The notes beneath the pieces are model-generated. The model did no database searches, was not told where the DNA came from, and saw only the letters and a program-made list of their open reading frames with translations. Both the position numbers and the translations under genes were made by a program. From Diphasiastrum complanatum (taxonomy: Eukaryota; Streptophyta; Lycopodiopsida; Lycopodiales; Lycopodiaceae), in assembly GCA_029204225.1 (NCBI GenBank), contig CM055094.1:22628657-22692656 (forward strand): 64,000 nt of DNA. Direction: 5' to 3'. Positions 24,071 through 34,205 of the stretch are shown here, piece by piece (the stretch's first letter is position 1; every line of letters starts with the position of its first letter).

Positions 24071-24202
24071 GAGTGGTACCAGTGAAGTTAGCCAACGGGA
24101 AGATAAAGCATATAAGCAATGTGCAATATGTACCTGGAGTGGTACCAATGAAGTTAGCCAACGGGAAGATAAAGCATATAAGGAATGTGCAATATGTACT
24201 TG
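24071..24202 (+). repeat. 66-bp tandem duplication in Copia-1 pol
   Basis: Two adjacent 22-codon units (each containing KLANGKIKH and NVQYV) at 24071-24136 and 24137-24202, in the segment after the protease. Replication slippage is the likely cause. Confidence 0.9.
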
Positions 24203-24259
24203 GCTTAGCTAACAATCTACTATCTGTTGGGATGATGACTGATCAACAACTCAAGGTCA

Positions 24260-25880
24260 AGTTTGACAATGACAAACGTCTTAGAAGATCAAGTAGAAAT
24301 CGAAAACCTCCTCCAAGATTAGAGATGAATCTAGCCCTAATGGGTTCTTTGCTCAAGGCTCAGGAACAAAAACTTTTGATAAAGCAAAGGAGCACAAGGA
24401 GTGGCGTGAAGCTATGGAAACAAAAATGGAAGCTATATCAAAAAATAGGACATGGAACCTGGTTGAGCTACCTGATAGTAAGACGCCTATTGCTTGCAAA
24501 TGGATATACAAGATCAAATATGGAGCTGATGGGCAACTCGACAAATATAAAGCATGGTTGGTTGCGAGAGGATTTGAGCAACAAGAAGGTATTGATTTTA
24601 AAGAAACCTTCGCACCCGTATCTAAGATGGTAAATATACGTTCTATCATTGCTATTTTTGCTTTCTATGGTTGGAAGATCCAGCAAATGGACGTTAAATC
24701 TGCTTTTCTTAATGGAGTGCTGGATGAAGAGGTGTACTTAGTACAATCTCAAGGATTTGTTGAGCCAAGGAGAGAGCATCTCGTTTGTAAGCCCAACAAA
24801 GCCATTTATGGATTGAAGCAAGCACCACAGGCGTGGTACTCTTGCATTGATGAACACTTCAAGCGAAGGGGAATGATAAAGAGTGATGCTGATCCTAATC
24901 TTTACATTCTCAGGCAAGATTCAGATATAGTGTTCATTGTGTTGTACGTGGATGATTTGATTATTACAGGAAGTAATGAGAGCTTAATTGATGAAATAAA
25001 ATCAGATCTTTCGAAAGCTTTTGGCATGAGTGATCTAGGATTGATGCACTATTGTCTTGGCATTGAAGTATGGCAAAAGAAAGATGTGGTCTTTCTTACA
25101 CAAAGCAAATATGCACAAGATTTGCTTTATAAGTTCAATATGCAAGATTGTAAGCCTTTGAGTACACCTATGGATGTCAACATGAAGCTTACTACATATG
25201 ATGAATCTGAGAAAGTAGATGCTTATTTGTATAAATAGCTGGTGGGTAGTTTGATTTATTTGACACACACATGACCTGATATTTCTTATGTTGTTGGTGT
25301 TGTTAGTCAATTTATGCAAGATCCTAGTCAAGCACACTGGAAGTTTGCTAAACGTATTCTCAGATACATTCGAGGGACATTGAATTTTGGTTTGAAGTAT
25401 GATCAGTCTGAAACGCCAATGTTGGTATGTTATACAGATGCCGATTGGGCAGGTAATATTGATGACAGAAGATCTACAAGTGGTCATACATTCAGTTATG
25501 GTACAGTTGTAATTTCATGGAGCAGCAAAAAGCAACCCACCGTTGTCTTATCATCGACGGAAGCTGAATATCGAGCACTCATCAATGCTACACAAGAAGC
25601 GGTATGGTTACGAAGATTGCTTGTGGATTTAGGTCAAACACAGTTGGATGCGACTACTATATCTTGCGATAATCAAAGTTGCATTCACCTTGCCAAAAAT
25701 CCAATTTTACATGCTAGAACCAAGCACATCGAAATACACTACCATTTTGTTCGAGAGAAAATTCTTGATGGAGCCATTGATCTTGTTTTTTGTAAATCTG
25801 AAGATCAAAAGGCAAATATTTTTACTAACTCATTAGGTAGATGTAAATTTGAGAGGTTTTGTACTCTATTAGGGATATAA
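24260..25880 (+). pseudogene. Copia-1 reverse transcriptase and RNase H
   Basis: Starts in the linker before reverse transcriptase and runs through WREAMETKMEA, WIYKIKYGADG, ARGFEQQEGIDF and QMDVKSAFLNG to the catalytic LYVDDLIITG (about 24940). After a TAG (25236-25238) and a TGA (25273), both explicable as C-to-T changes of Gln and Arg codons, RNase H continues: CYTDADWAG, WSSKKQPTVVLSSTEAEY, SCDNQSCIHLAKNP and HIEIHYHFVRE. It ends at a stop after CTLLGI, shortly before the purine tract. The integrase zinc finger and DDE core normally located between protease and reverse transcriptase are absent: the post-protease segment joins directly to the linker near 24260. Confidence 0.9.
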
Positions 25881-25897
25881 AAATGTAATTTTATCAT

Positions 25898-25907
25898 TGA
25901 GGGAGAG
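25898..25907 (+). other. Copia-1 polypurine tract
   Basis: Purine-rich TGAGGGAGAG immediately 5' of the 3' LTR; the expected plus-strand primer. Confidence 0.85.
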
Positions 25908-26169
25908 TGTTAGAAATCAATGATAAATTTCATTGTTACTGTTTACGATGCACATTAATGTTGACAGCTGTGACCAGCTGTCAATAGCCGTAGGCTAGTC
26001 TATTAGTCTACTCGTAGGTTTTCTCTCTCTATCAGGGTTCAGGATTTATTTGTTCATTTTGCATTCTGTATGAGTTAGTGTGTGAGTGTGACAGTGCGTG
26101 TTCTTCTTTCGCCTTCTTGTGGTGATTGCTTATAGTGAATGCTTGATGTTGCATATCTAATTCTTGACA
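25908..26169 (+). mobile_element. Copia-1 3' LTR
   Basis: 262 bp, about 95% identical by eye to the 5' LTR, followed by the target duplication TACAG. Confidence 0.95.
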
Positions 26170-26174
26170 TACAG

Positions 26175-26192
26175 TGGTGCCGTTGCCGGGGA
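26175..26192 (+). other. Gypsy-1 primer-binding site
   Basis: TGGTGCCGTTGCCGGGGA, the primer-site type of Athila/Tat-lineage Ty3 elements. It is separated from its LTR by Copia-1. Confidence 0.8.
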
Positions 26193-26484
26193 TAGGTTTT
26201 CACTAACTAGAATAGCTGCATTTTAGTTATTTCTTGCTTTTTAGAGTAGTTTTAGGTGGATTTTGGGGTAGGTAGAGTTAGTTTTTTGTATTTTCTTGTG
26301 TTTGGACTGTTCCTAGCTAGCGGAGGAGGTGTGAGAGGGTGGAGGAGACCCTGAACAGCCTCTAAGTGCTTGACATCCAAACCGAAACCTGAGAAAATCC
26401 AAAAAAATATGCCAATCTGCATTTTGGAGGGAAAAAGAGCCAAAATTTCCATCAGATTTTGTTTTCTCCAAAACCAGTGAGAGA

Positions 26485-27271
26485 TAACCCTCGCATGACT
26501 GGCAACAGCTCCAAGGTACTGTCCCAGACCTGCATAGAAGCCTGCGAGAGTTAGTTGTAAAAATAAATAAAAAATCATAAAAATTCAAAAAAAATCCTTG
26601 TAAAAAACCCAAAAAAAAAATTCAAATCATCATAAGAACTCTCGCAGAGCCCTCTGAAGTTTCATCTCAGTGAGACCAGGACACAATGAAGCTTGCAAGA
26701 GTTAGTTCAAAATCTAAGTGCTTATGCGAGAGTTCCCAGTGAAAAAAAGATGGGAAAGTACCAAAGAACCCTCGCAAACACTTAAATTTCCAGTTCAATG
26801 GTCAAGAACTCTCGCAGAGAATTCTGAAGTTCCATCTCAGTGAAATTAGGACACAAAAGAGTCTGCGAGAGTTAGTTTGATTCCAGTGAGCAGAAAATTG
26901 GGTTTAAGTGCTAAAAAATCACTAAAAAGTGAAGACCCAGCAAATTCTTCCAAAGAGAACTCTCGCAAACCATTTCAATCGATCCAGAATGTCAATTTCC
27001 ATTGGTGATGAAGCCTACAAGAGTTAGTACTGAGTATTGGCGAAGATCAAGCCAAATTAGTGGTCTTGAACCCTCGCAAATAGTGAAATTTTCACTTTAT
27101 GCGAGAGTTAACTCTTGCAGAGATTTTCTGAGTTAGATCTGGGCCAGATTCAGCTCCTGTGATCCTTGCGAGAGATACTTCCCAATGACTTGAGAGATAT
27201 CAAGATTTTTGTTTGCAAAATAGCTAAAAAAACCCTCGCACAGCCAACCCTCACACTAAAGAACCCTTGCA
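26485..27271 (+). repeat. array of alternating complementary decamers in Gypsy-1 leader
   Basis: TGCGAGAGTT and its complement AACTCTCGCA, or one-base variants, occur about 16 times. Forward words lie near 26543, 26693, 26725, 26864, 27016, 27100 and 27166. Reverse words lie near 26486, 26637, 26767, 26807, 26958, 27069, 27110, 27231, 27246 and 27262. At 27100-27119 one of each abuts in a near-perfect 20-bp palindrome. A longer unit around two of the reverse words repeats with a 170-bp period (26637 and 26807). The array lies between primer site and gag. Confidence 0.85.
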
Positions 27272-28960
27272 AACTAGATTAGTGGAAAGATCTGCATCAG
27301 ATCCAGCTACTATCAAAATTTCAGGACAATCAGTGCAAGGAAAAAAAAGCTATCAAGAAAAAACCATCGAACAAGGCCTGAATCCTCAATATCGGCCTAT
27401 CAGTTTGATCAAATCCATAAGATCCAGATTGCATCCCATTGTACAAGTAAGATCCAACTATCTTGGACTCCACCATTGGATGAATATGAGATCTGGACGA
27501 TTAGTAGCAAGAAGGATAACAAATCAACCAGCACACCTTCCCAAATTAGCGGCTACACAACAAGCGGTAGAACCAGAACCAGTGCCGATGGATCCAATAG
27601 GTCAACCCGTACCTGTCGCTCCCTTGCAAGCAGTCTAGAGGGCACCTCGGATGGAGATACAAAAATACGATGGATCATCAAATCCCATCCGCTTCATCCA
27701 GATCTATGAACAAGCTTGTGAAATCTACGGCGATCGAACACCTGTAGAGAAGTTGATGTTGTTCCCCATGTCACTAGTAGCGGTGGCTCAAGATTGGCTT
27801 TTTAATCTGTCAGAGGAAGAAAAATCCACCTGGGAAGTGGTTAAAACGGCCCTCATAACGCACTTTAAACCAAGGAAGTTCCTAGAAGACCCGTTTCTCC
27901 TGCTCAGCAAGGTCAAGATGGGGAAAAGAGAGAGGGTCAAGGACTATATTGAGCAGGTCAAACATCTACAATCCGAGTGCAGTGCAATCCTAACTCCCGA
28001 TCATGTGGTAATCATGTGGTTTCTTGCGGCTTACCACGTAGCATCAGGAGATAACTGAAACGATGGGAGCAATACGCTACTCTGCAAGAAGCTATGGAGG
28101 ATGCCATCAGGGAAGAGGATGAGGGACCAGACGATGAATATCCATCCACTACTCCCTCGATAGTGTCATCATCAACTGCTTCCACTCTATCTACAAAACT
28201 GCTACTGGAACAGATGACAAAATTTACACAAACAACAGATGGAACAGCTTACGGCGCAGTTTGATCAAAAATTGAAAGCCTTACAAGGAGCTGTAGCAAC
28301 AACGCCCAATCTTTCAAAACAAAACCAACTCCAGTACCCCCGACGCAAAAATGTATGGTGTTCAGTATGCACACAAAATCATACAACGAACGAGTGTCCA
28401 GTTCTAAAGCAAAATTTGAGACTGGCCCATAGATTTTGCCATTTGTGCAATACAACATCGCACGATACGATATTTTGCCCATTTAACCCCCGAATTGTCC
28501 AACAGAAGAGGATTGCTTATCAGACTTCTTATCCATATCATCAAGGGACACCAAATGCGGCACCGAGGTACGGCGCACCGAATAATCAATAGCGTATGGC
28601 CTCACCTGCACCACCAGGGCCAGCCAATCAACAAGTGGCCCACGTAAACTTGATAGCAGCAGAACCAGAGATGCCAATACCACCTCAACTTGAGCAGCAG
28701 CAATGGTATGGGCCAGATGAACCAAATATGGATCCTGCCATAAATGAATATATTGTGGCCTATGCAGCTCAAACTCAGCATCAAGGCGGAAGAAATTACG
28801 GCTGCTACGGATGTGGTGAATGACACAAAATTGATGAATGTACTTCAAGGGGACAATATATATCCTTCTGCCAAGAATGCGGTTATGGGCACTACTTCAA
28901 GAATTGTCCATTGAGACCTGGGACCAGTGCACCATTGAACTTCATTGCAATACAATGAGC
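27267..28960 (+). pseudogene. Gypsy-1 gag with several zinc knuckles, degenerate
   Basis: The frame opens at 27267, passes one TAG (27639) and continues with the Ty3 gag core: MEIQKYDGSSNP, EKLMLFPMSLVAVAQDWLF and STWEVVKTALITHF. A stop and frameshift follow near 28056. The nucleocapsid part has at least three, perhaps four, Cys/His knuckles: CSVCTQNHTTNEC and CHLCNTTSHDTIFC (28360-28480), then CYGCGE-stop-HKIDEC and CQECGYGHYFKNC (28800-28915). Gag would form the particle and bind RNA. More than two knuckles is unusual for a Ty3 gag. Frameshifts near 28056, 28240 and 28595 make it non-functional. Confidence 0.8.
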
Positions 28961-29273
28961 AACAGTTCCAGCAGGGATGCCACCAGAAGAGCAACATTTC
29001 CATGCCTCTATGTTAGCCGTTACGCGAGCACATAAGAGGAAGGAAGTGGCTCCCTCACCACCACCATCAGTCATTGATGACCAACCCTCAACTTCAGTGC
29101 CATATCCGAATGTGAGGGAAGAAAGGAGACGATACCAGAAGATACGGCAGCGGGTACAGAGAGCACAAGCGAAGGAAAAAGAGCAAGAAAATGACAACCC
29201 TATGGAACCTCCTACTGATGACGAACGGGAACCACAAATAGGTTCACCATTGCGCATTGATCAAAACAATTGA

Positions 29274-30144
29274 TTGCATCGTCATGAACCACCTTTCCAC
29301 ATGGTGGAGCCTGAGGAACCGTGCACTAAAAGGCTCACAAGCCTACTGGCGAGCCATGTTAGTTTACCCCTCGGGGAATTACTGTGGATTGCACCACAAG
29401 CTAAAAGCCTTTTGGCTGAATGGGCCAAAGCGGATGCAGAACCAGTAGCGCTAGAGGCCATATATTGTACGGGCTATGAAAAGACTGGTAACGTCCTCCA
29501 CATTGAGGCAGCATGGGAAAGCGAGGAACACAACATCACCCTACCAATCAAACATAAGAGATACGAGGATGAGGCATCAATGGTAGATGGAGGATCAGGT
29601 GTCAATTTTATCTCCACTACTTTGTATCAAAAGTGGGGTATACAGGTATTGAAGCCAGCAAGATTTGCCATCAAGCTAGCAGATCAATCATGCGTAAAAT
29701 CGAAGGGTGTGGTTGCCGATATTCTTGTAAAAATAGCAGGCATGTAGTTTGTGATCACCTTTGTAGTAATGGATATACCTGAATCTCCATCTACATACCA
29801 TGTTTTTACTGGGAAGACCATGGTTGAGAACTGCGCAAGTAGTACACAACTGGGGTACGGGGAAACTCACCTTTGAGAACAGAGAGCAGGTTGTAAGGGT
29901 CGATCCAACCACATGGGCGGTGAAACCACTTGCACCCAAGGCTGATGACGGATCATCCACGATAGATCACACGATTGATCGCCCAAGGCAAGCCAAGAGT
30001 GGTCACTACGATTCAGAGACAAATGTCGTGAGATGGACGGATGCATTAGCAACGATTGACTACCAAGCATGTCAATACGAATTAGAAAGAAAGTACCAGC
30101 TCAACCGCTGCAAAAATATGCTATGGCAAAAGTTTCAAGGATAG
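29274..30144 (+). pseudogene. Gypsy-1 protease region, degenerate
   Basis: Contains the aspartic-protease-like motif VDGGSGVNFIS (about 29580) and, after a TAG at 29745 and a frame change, FLLGRPWLRTAQVVHNW (about 29800-29850), the conserved second half of the retropepsin fold in this lineage. Gypsy-2 has the same two blocks (GGSGVNMIS and LLGRPWLRVAQVIHN), which helps place the lesions. At the TAG, Gypsy-2 reads Gln, implying CAG to TAG. It would cleave the Gag-Pol polyprotein. Confidence 0.8.
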
Positions 30145-30785
30145 ATCCAACAAGGACACCTACGAACTAGAAGAACCAGTTGAAACAATGCTACAATCAG
30201 GTGATCCGATGGAGTGATCTACCCGAAGAAGCTATAGCTACAGTGGATGTTGATATTCGCAACCACAAGGCGAATGTTGCACTAGTTCCGAAGAAAGACA
30301 AGGACAAATCCATCGAGATGACAAAAAGAGACAAAAAGAAAGTGTTGGATTCCTTGAAGTCAATCAGGATGAACCTTGATACAGCGTCATCGTCTACTCA
30401 GATGACGGAGAATCAAAAGATGACCAATTAGGCTAAGATCAATATGCTGAAGGAGGAATCTCGACGAGTACTTGTTCACGAGATGTTTGAGACTTTCAAG
30501 AATTATACCTTGGACGACGTGGTAATTATGTTGTCACAAGCCCAATGAGAACCTGATCAAAGTCAGGCGCCAGCGGAACAAGTCTTCGAGGGACCTACAC
30601 GAACGCAACCAATGAACCTTGCCAAGCCAGGTGAAGAAGATAAGATAGTGCATGTGGGAGAGCAGTTAAAGTCCACATAACTCAAAAGACTAAGATTATT
30701 GTTGGTGGAGTACAAGGACTGTTTTGCCTAGAATTATAGTGATCTAAAGGGCATACCACCAACAGTAGTCCAACACACCATACCC
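30145..30785 (+). pseudogene. Gypsy-1 linker and reverse transcriptase N-terminus, degenerate
   Basis: Lys/Asp-rich linker frames and then the conserved lead-in to reverse transcriptase. YKDCFA-stop-NYSDLKGIPP at about 30715 aligns with DCFAWTYKDLKGIP of Gypsy-2, so the stop replaces Trp (TGG to TAG). Confidence 0.65.
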
Positions 30786-31374
30786 TTGGTGGATGGAGCA
30801 GTCCCCAAGGTCAGTTATTACTACCACTGCAACCCGAACTATACGGAACTGGTCAAGCAGGAATTGCAGAAGTTGTTAGACGCAGATTTCATTTATGAAA
30901 TCGAGCACACTGAATGGGTATCACCGATAGTTATAGTACCCAAGAAGAATGGAAAAATACGAATTTGTGTGAATCTGAAGACGCTAAATGCAGTCACCAA
31001 AAAGAATCATTTTCCTTTGCCCTTTACGGAAAGTGTCCTTGACCGAGTAGCTGGAGCCAAAGCCTATAGTTTCTTAGACAGCTTCAGCGGTTACAACCAA
31101 TTGAAAATAGCACTCCAAGACCAGCATAAGATAGCATTTGCCATAGAATGGGGAACCTATGACTCTAAGGTGATGCCATTCGGACTTTGTAATGCCCCAA
31201 GCACCTTCCAACGAGTCATGCAGGCGGCATTCAAAGAGTATGTGCAGAAATTTCTGGAAATTTTCTTGGACGATCTGTGCGTGCATGGACCAAACTCCGA
31301 ACACTTATCCAATCTGGAGAAGGTGCTACAAAAATGCCGCGAATTCCAGATCTCCTTGAATCTAGAAAAATGTT
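30786..31374 (+). pseudogene. Gypsy-1 reverse transcriptase, 3'-truncated
   Basis: Well-preserved Ty3 reverse transcriptase: ELQKLLDADFIYEIEHTEW, VSPIVIVPKKNGKIRICVN, HFPLPFTESVLDRVAG, SFLDSFSGYNQ, MPFGLCNAPSTFQRVM and catalytic FLEIFLDDLCVHG (YxDD box as FLDD, about 31260). It breaks at a (TA)n run (31375-31400) after SLNLEKC, just short of the end of the domain. The thumb, RNase H and integrase core are lost. Gypsy-2 has the same domain with YLDD. Confidence 0.9.

Positions 31375-31400
<26 letters not shown>
31375..31400. repeat. (TA)n microsatellite at a Gypsy-1 deletion junction
   Basis: Pure TA run where the reverse transcriptase frame stops making sense. The next ~240 bp do not match Gypsy-2. 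Confidence 0.9.
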
Positions 31401-31405
<5 letters not shown>

Positions 31406-31639
31406 TCCTGTACTACTTTCAAGGTTACTGACTTGGACAAAAGTTTATTTACGCTTATACTGGACAATTTGGTGCTGCGGGTTCTTCTCCATGTGCAGCA
31501 CAGTATGGAACAGATGGCACATTCAGCGATACCAGACCACTTCTCGTGAATGCCAGAAAGTGTCCGTTGTGCCCTAATGGCATTCTTTCTGACATGAAGG
31601 ACGTTTTTAAGCAAACGACAATCACGCACAATTAGTTAA

Positions 31640-31905
31640 CAAATGTCACCAAAAAGCCTGGCATGATCAACACTTGCGCAATAAAGACTTACACCTAGGT
31701 GATCAGGTGCTTCTTTACACATCTAAGAAGCACCTAGGAAAATTAAAGTTTAGAAGTGAAGGACCTTATGTAATAAATAAAATCTTCCCTAATGGAGCAA
31801 TCCAATTGGAAACACTTGACAGAGTACTCCTAGACACTGTTGTAAATGGCGGTTGTCTAGGACGGTACTACAAAGAGTTGTTTTTTGTTGACCCCATATA
31901 ACTCC
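31640..31905 (+). pseudogene. Gypsy-1 integrase C-terminal piece
   Basis: HLGDQVLLYTSKKHLGKLKF, then GPYVINKIFPNGAIQLE and a short C-terminus ending at TAA near 31901. This is the beta-barrel-like DNA-binding tail of Ty3 integrases in the Athila/Tat group. The catalytic core is absent. Confidence 0.75.
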
Positions 31906-33398
31906 ACCACTATTGTATATATTTTACTGATTTGTTTTAGTTAATTTTCATGTCTATTTTTGTGTCTTCTTTTATTTTTTTGATTTTTGACTACATCTGT
32001 TTGTCTTTATTGCATTCTTCTTTTCCATACTATTTTTCTCTCATCCATGTCCATTCACAGAGAGTGTTATAGGTCAACAACTGATGGTCTAGTTCACAGG
32101 GATAGGTTTTATACCATTTTAAATCTAGTTCACTTCTGCACTTAAGTTATCTCAGATTTTTCACTTATAGCACAAATCTGGTCACTGAGATACTTCATTA
32201 GAATGAGAACTTCTATTTTGAAAAACTTTCATATGTTACTCCATGAGGTTCTACAGCACCATCACTGAGATGCAGTTTTCAATACACATTTAGTCAGCAT
32301 CTCGACCGAGCCAGTCGGTCAGCATCTCGACTGAGCCACTTGGTCAGCATCTCGACCGAGCTAGTTGGTTAGCATCTCGACCGAGCCAGTTGGTCAGCAT
32401 CTTTGACCGACTCAATTGGTTAGGATATCGACTGATGCAATTGGTTAAGATCTCGACCGACACATTTGGTTAGGATCTCGACTGACACATTTAGTCAGCA
32501 TCTCGACCGAGTCTCCAACTTCAAAACTCAACCAGACCGAAACAATGCAGTTCATCAAGAGTTTTTCAAATCTCGACCAAGTCTTTCCGTTACAATGTCG
32601 ACCAACTCGGGCACTTAAAAAAATCTCAATCAAGGACACATGGTGGATGACCATAAATACTTCCAAAAAAAAGACATTCTTACCTCAGTGACGTGCAAGC
32701 ATTCAAGCCTTCTAGCGACCGATTTTTGGTGATTTCCTTGCTTCCATCACCGATACTATGGCGCTTTTACACTCCATTGATCGGTAATCACACACACACT
32801 CCGTCCATCGAGCATCAGCCATTACCATACCGAAACCAAGACGAGCGCCATCACCAAACATCTATGAAAACCTAATATCCCTAGAAGTCACAACTTTACC
32901 ATTTCAATCTTTTGCACATAGAAGCGCTGTGGGGTATTGCAGCTAGAGCACTCATTACGCTCTAGTTTCACTATTGTGAAACAACATCTCCATTCTCACT
33001 TCATCCTTTCCAGAACCATTACCATCTTTCACTCTTTTCTCATTTACCATTGTGTACACTCAGTCCTATTTACTTTACCCAAACCACCACCATTTCCATC
33101 TCTTCTAAACCTTCGCTTTGAACCGCAAACCTTCAAGTTCAATCTCCACCGACGCCTCCCTGTCACCATCTCGACCTATGCCTCTCCTCACCATCTCGAC
33201 TGCATCACATCTCGACCGATGCCTCTCCATCACATCGTGACCGACTCTTTGTAGTGTCACCTCAACCAACCCATTTTTTCAAATCTCAACCGAGTCATTG
33301 CATTATAGTCTCGATCGAACTGAACCACTGCTAACCCTATTACAAATCTCAGCCGAATCTTTTTTTCAAGAGTCCAATTTTCCCAGTTTTTTCCACTA
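31906..33398. other. gene-free stretch with minisatellite, possible Gypsy-1 3' UTR at left
   Basis: The first ~180 bp are T-rich and follow the Gypsy-1 integrase stop. The remainder contains a 25-bp minisatellite (separate entry) and scattered copies of its core CTCGACCGA up to about 33350. No gene seen. Confidence 0.5.
32293..32519. repeat. 25-bp minisatellite, nine units
   Basis: Consensus GTCAGCATCTCGACCGAGCC plus five variable bases; unit starts 32293, 32318, 32343, 32368, 32393, 32419, 32444, 32469 and 32494. Each early unit includes CCGA and TCGG words that can pair. Confidence 0.9.
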
Positions 33399-34027
33399 TG
33401 TCTTTCAACCAATCCTCAAGTTCTGATGATCCTGATACAAATAAGATCGATATCCAGATGGGGCAGCTTGATATTCACAAAATGACAACTTGGTAATAGC
33501 AAGCACAACAGTTCCTAACTCAAATTGAATTTCAGATCCCTGTACTGACTGGTTACCAAAGCCCTTATTTGCTACACATGGCATATGCCAGTTATAATTC
33601 AACTACCAGATCATGCCAATTTATTATTCCTCCAATCAAGAACTATGTGTATAATATCTATCTTTCTACAGCAGACTTTCACACTTTCGGGTTTCCTCAA
33701 GGCCCAAATTCAGTTACCAGGACACTACAGAAAATAGAGTAGGCAACTTACTTCAAATATGTTAATCCATCCATTGAGAAGTGGAAGAACAAGTACAGGT
33801 ACCGATACGAAGCCATCAATAATCAACCTCTAGTTGTTGCTTGTGCATACTTGACTAAGTACCCACAACATTCTAGGACCAAGATCCTATAGGTACCAAT
33901 GTCGCTATTTCACATGATGGCAAATTCACGACTACATGGCCAGAATCTATATGATTGGGCCCAGTTTGCCTCGAACTGCCTTCATGAGTGCGTTAAGGAC
34001 AAGAACCCTCCACCCTGCTTGGATATA
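33399..34027 (+). pseudogene. unidentified coding relic 1 (about 208 codons, four in-frame stops)
   Basis: One frame from ATG (33399) to TGA (34027) stays protein-like for about 208 codons, interrupted only by TAA-TAG after MTTW, TAG after LQKIE and TAG after RTKIL. All four stops are what C-to-T change of CAA or CAG would give. Recognisable stretches include MSFNQSSSSDDPD, IEKWKNKYRYRYEAINN and NLYDWAQFASNCLHECV. I do not recognise the family. It could be gag-like or from another transposon class. It directly adjoins a truncated chromovirus LTR (34049-34117), on the opposite strand to that element. Confidence 0.5.
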
Positions 34028-34048
34028 TGATGACCAATCTCACTCTGC

Positions 34049-34132
34049 ACTTACGGGTTGTTGGTCTACCGATCTCTAGCGTGGACATGCTACCCAAGAC
34101 CAGTCATGGGCATGCCATTCTTCCCCCCTTAT
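34049..34132 (-). mobile_element. chromovirus 3' LTR start (truncated) and polypurine tract
   Basis: On the minus strand the purine tract TAAGGGGGGAAGAA is followed by TGGCATGCCCATGACTGG and about 50 more bases that match the LTR at 54150-54218. Homology stops at 34049, where coding relic 1 is joined. Confidence 0.75.
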
Positions 34133-34205
34133 TCAAGTTCTGTCCTCATAACTTAGAACTAGAAAAGCTCCTCCTTAAGCTTCCTTCCTGTCCCAGGAAT
34201 CGTCA

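Larger units (their letters stand above)
21773..26169 (+). mobile_element. Copia-1: complete-ended Ty1/Copia element lacking integrase
   Basis: Two 262-bp LTRs (21773-22034 and 25908-26169), both TGTTAG to CTTGACA, flanked by the 5-bp target duplication TACAG (21768-21772 and 26170-26174). The primer site TGGTATCAGAGC follows the 5' LTR, and the purine tract TTGAGGGAGAG precedes the 3' LTR. By eye the LTRs differ at about 14 of 262 positions, so insertion was not recent. Internal order is leader repeats, gag, protease, reverse transcriptase and RNase H; the integrase region is missing. It sits inside Gypsy-1. Confidence 0.93.

Noticed and set aside
34049..34117. Shared peptide-like frame (TYGLLVYR and AWTCYPRP) with 54150-54218
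   Set aside because: The conserved DNA is the start of a minus-strand chromovirus LTR, next to a purine tract. The peptide is an antisense artefact.
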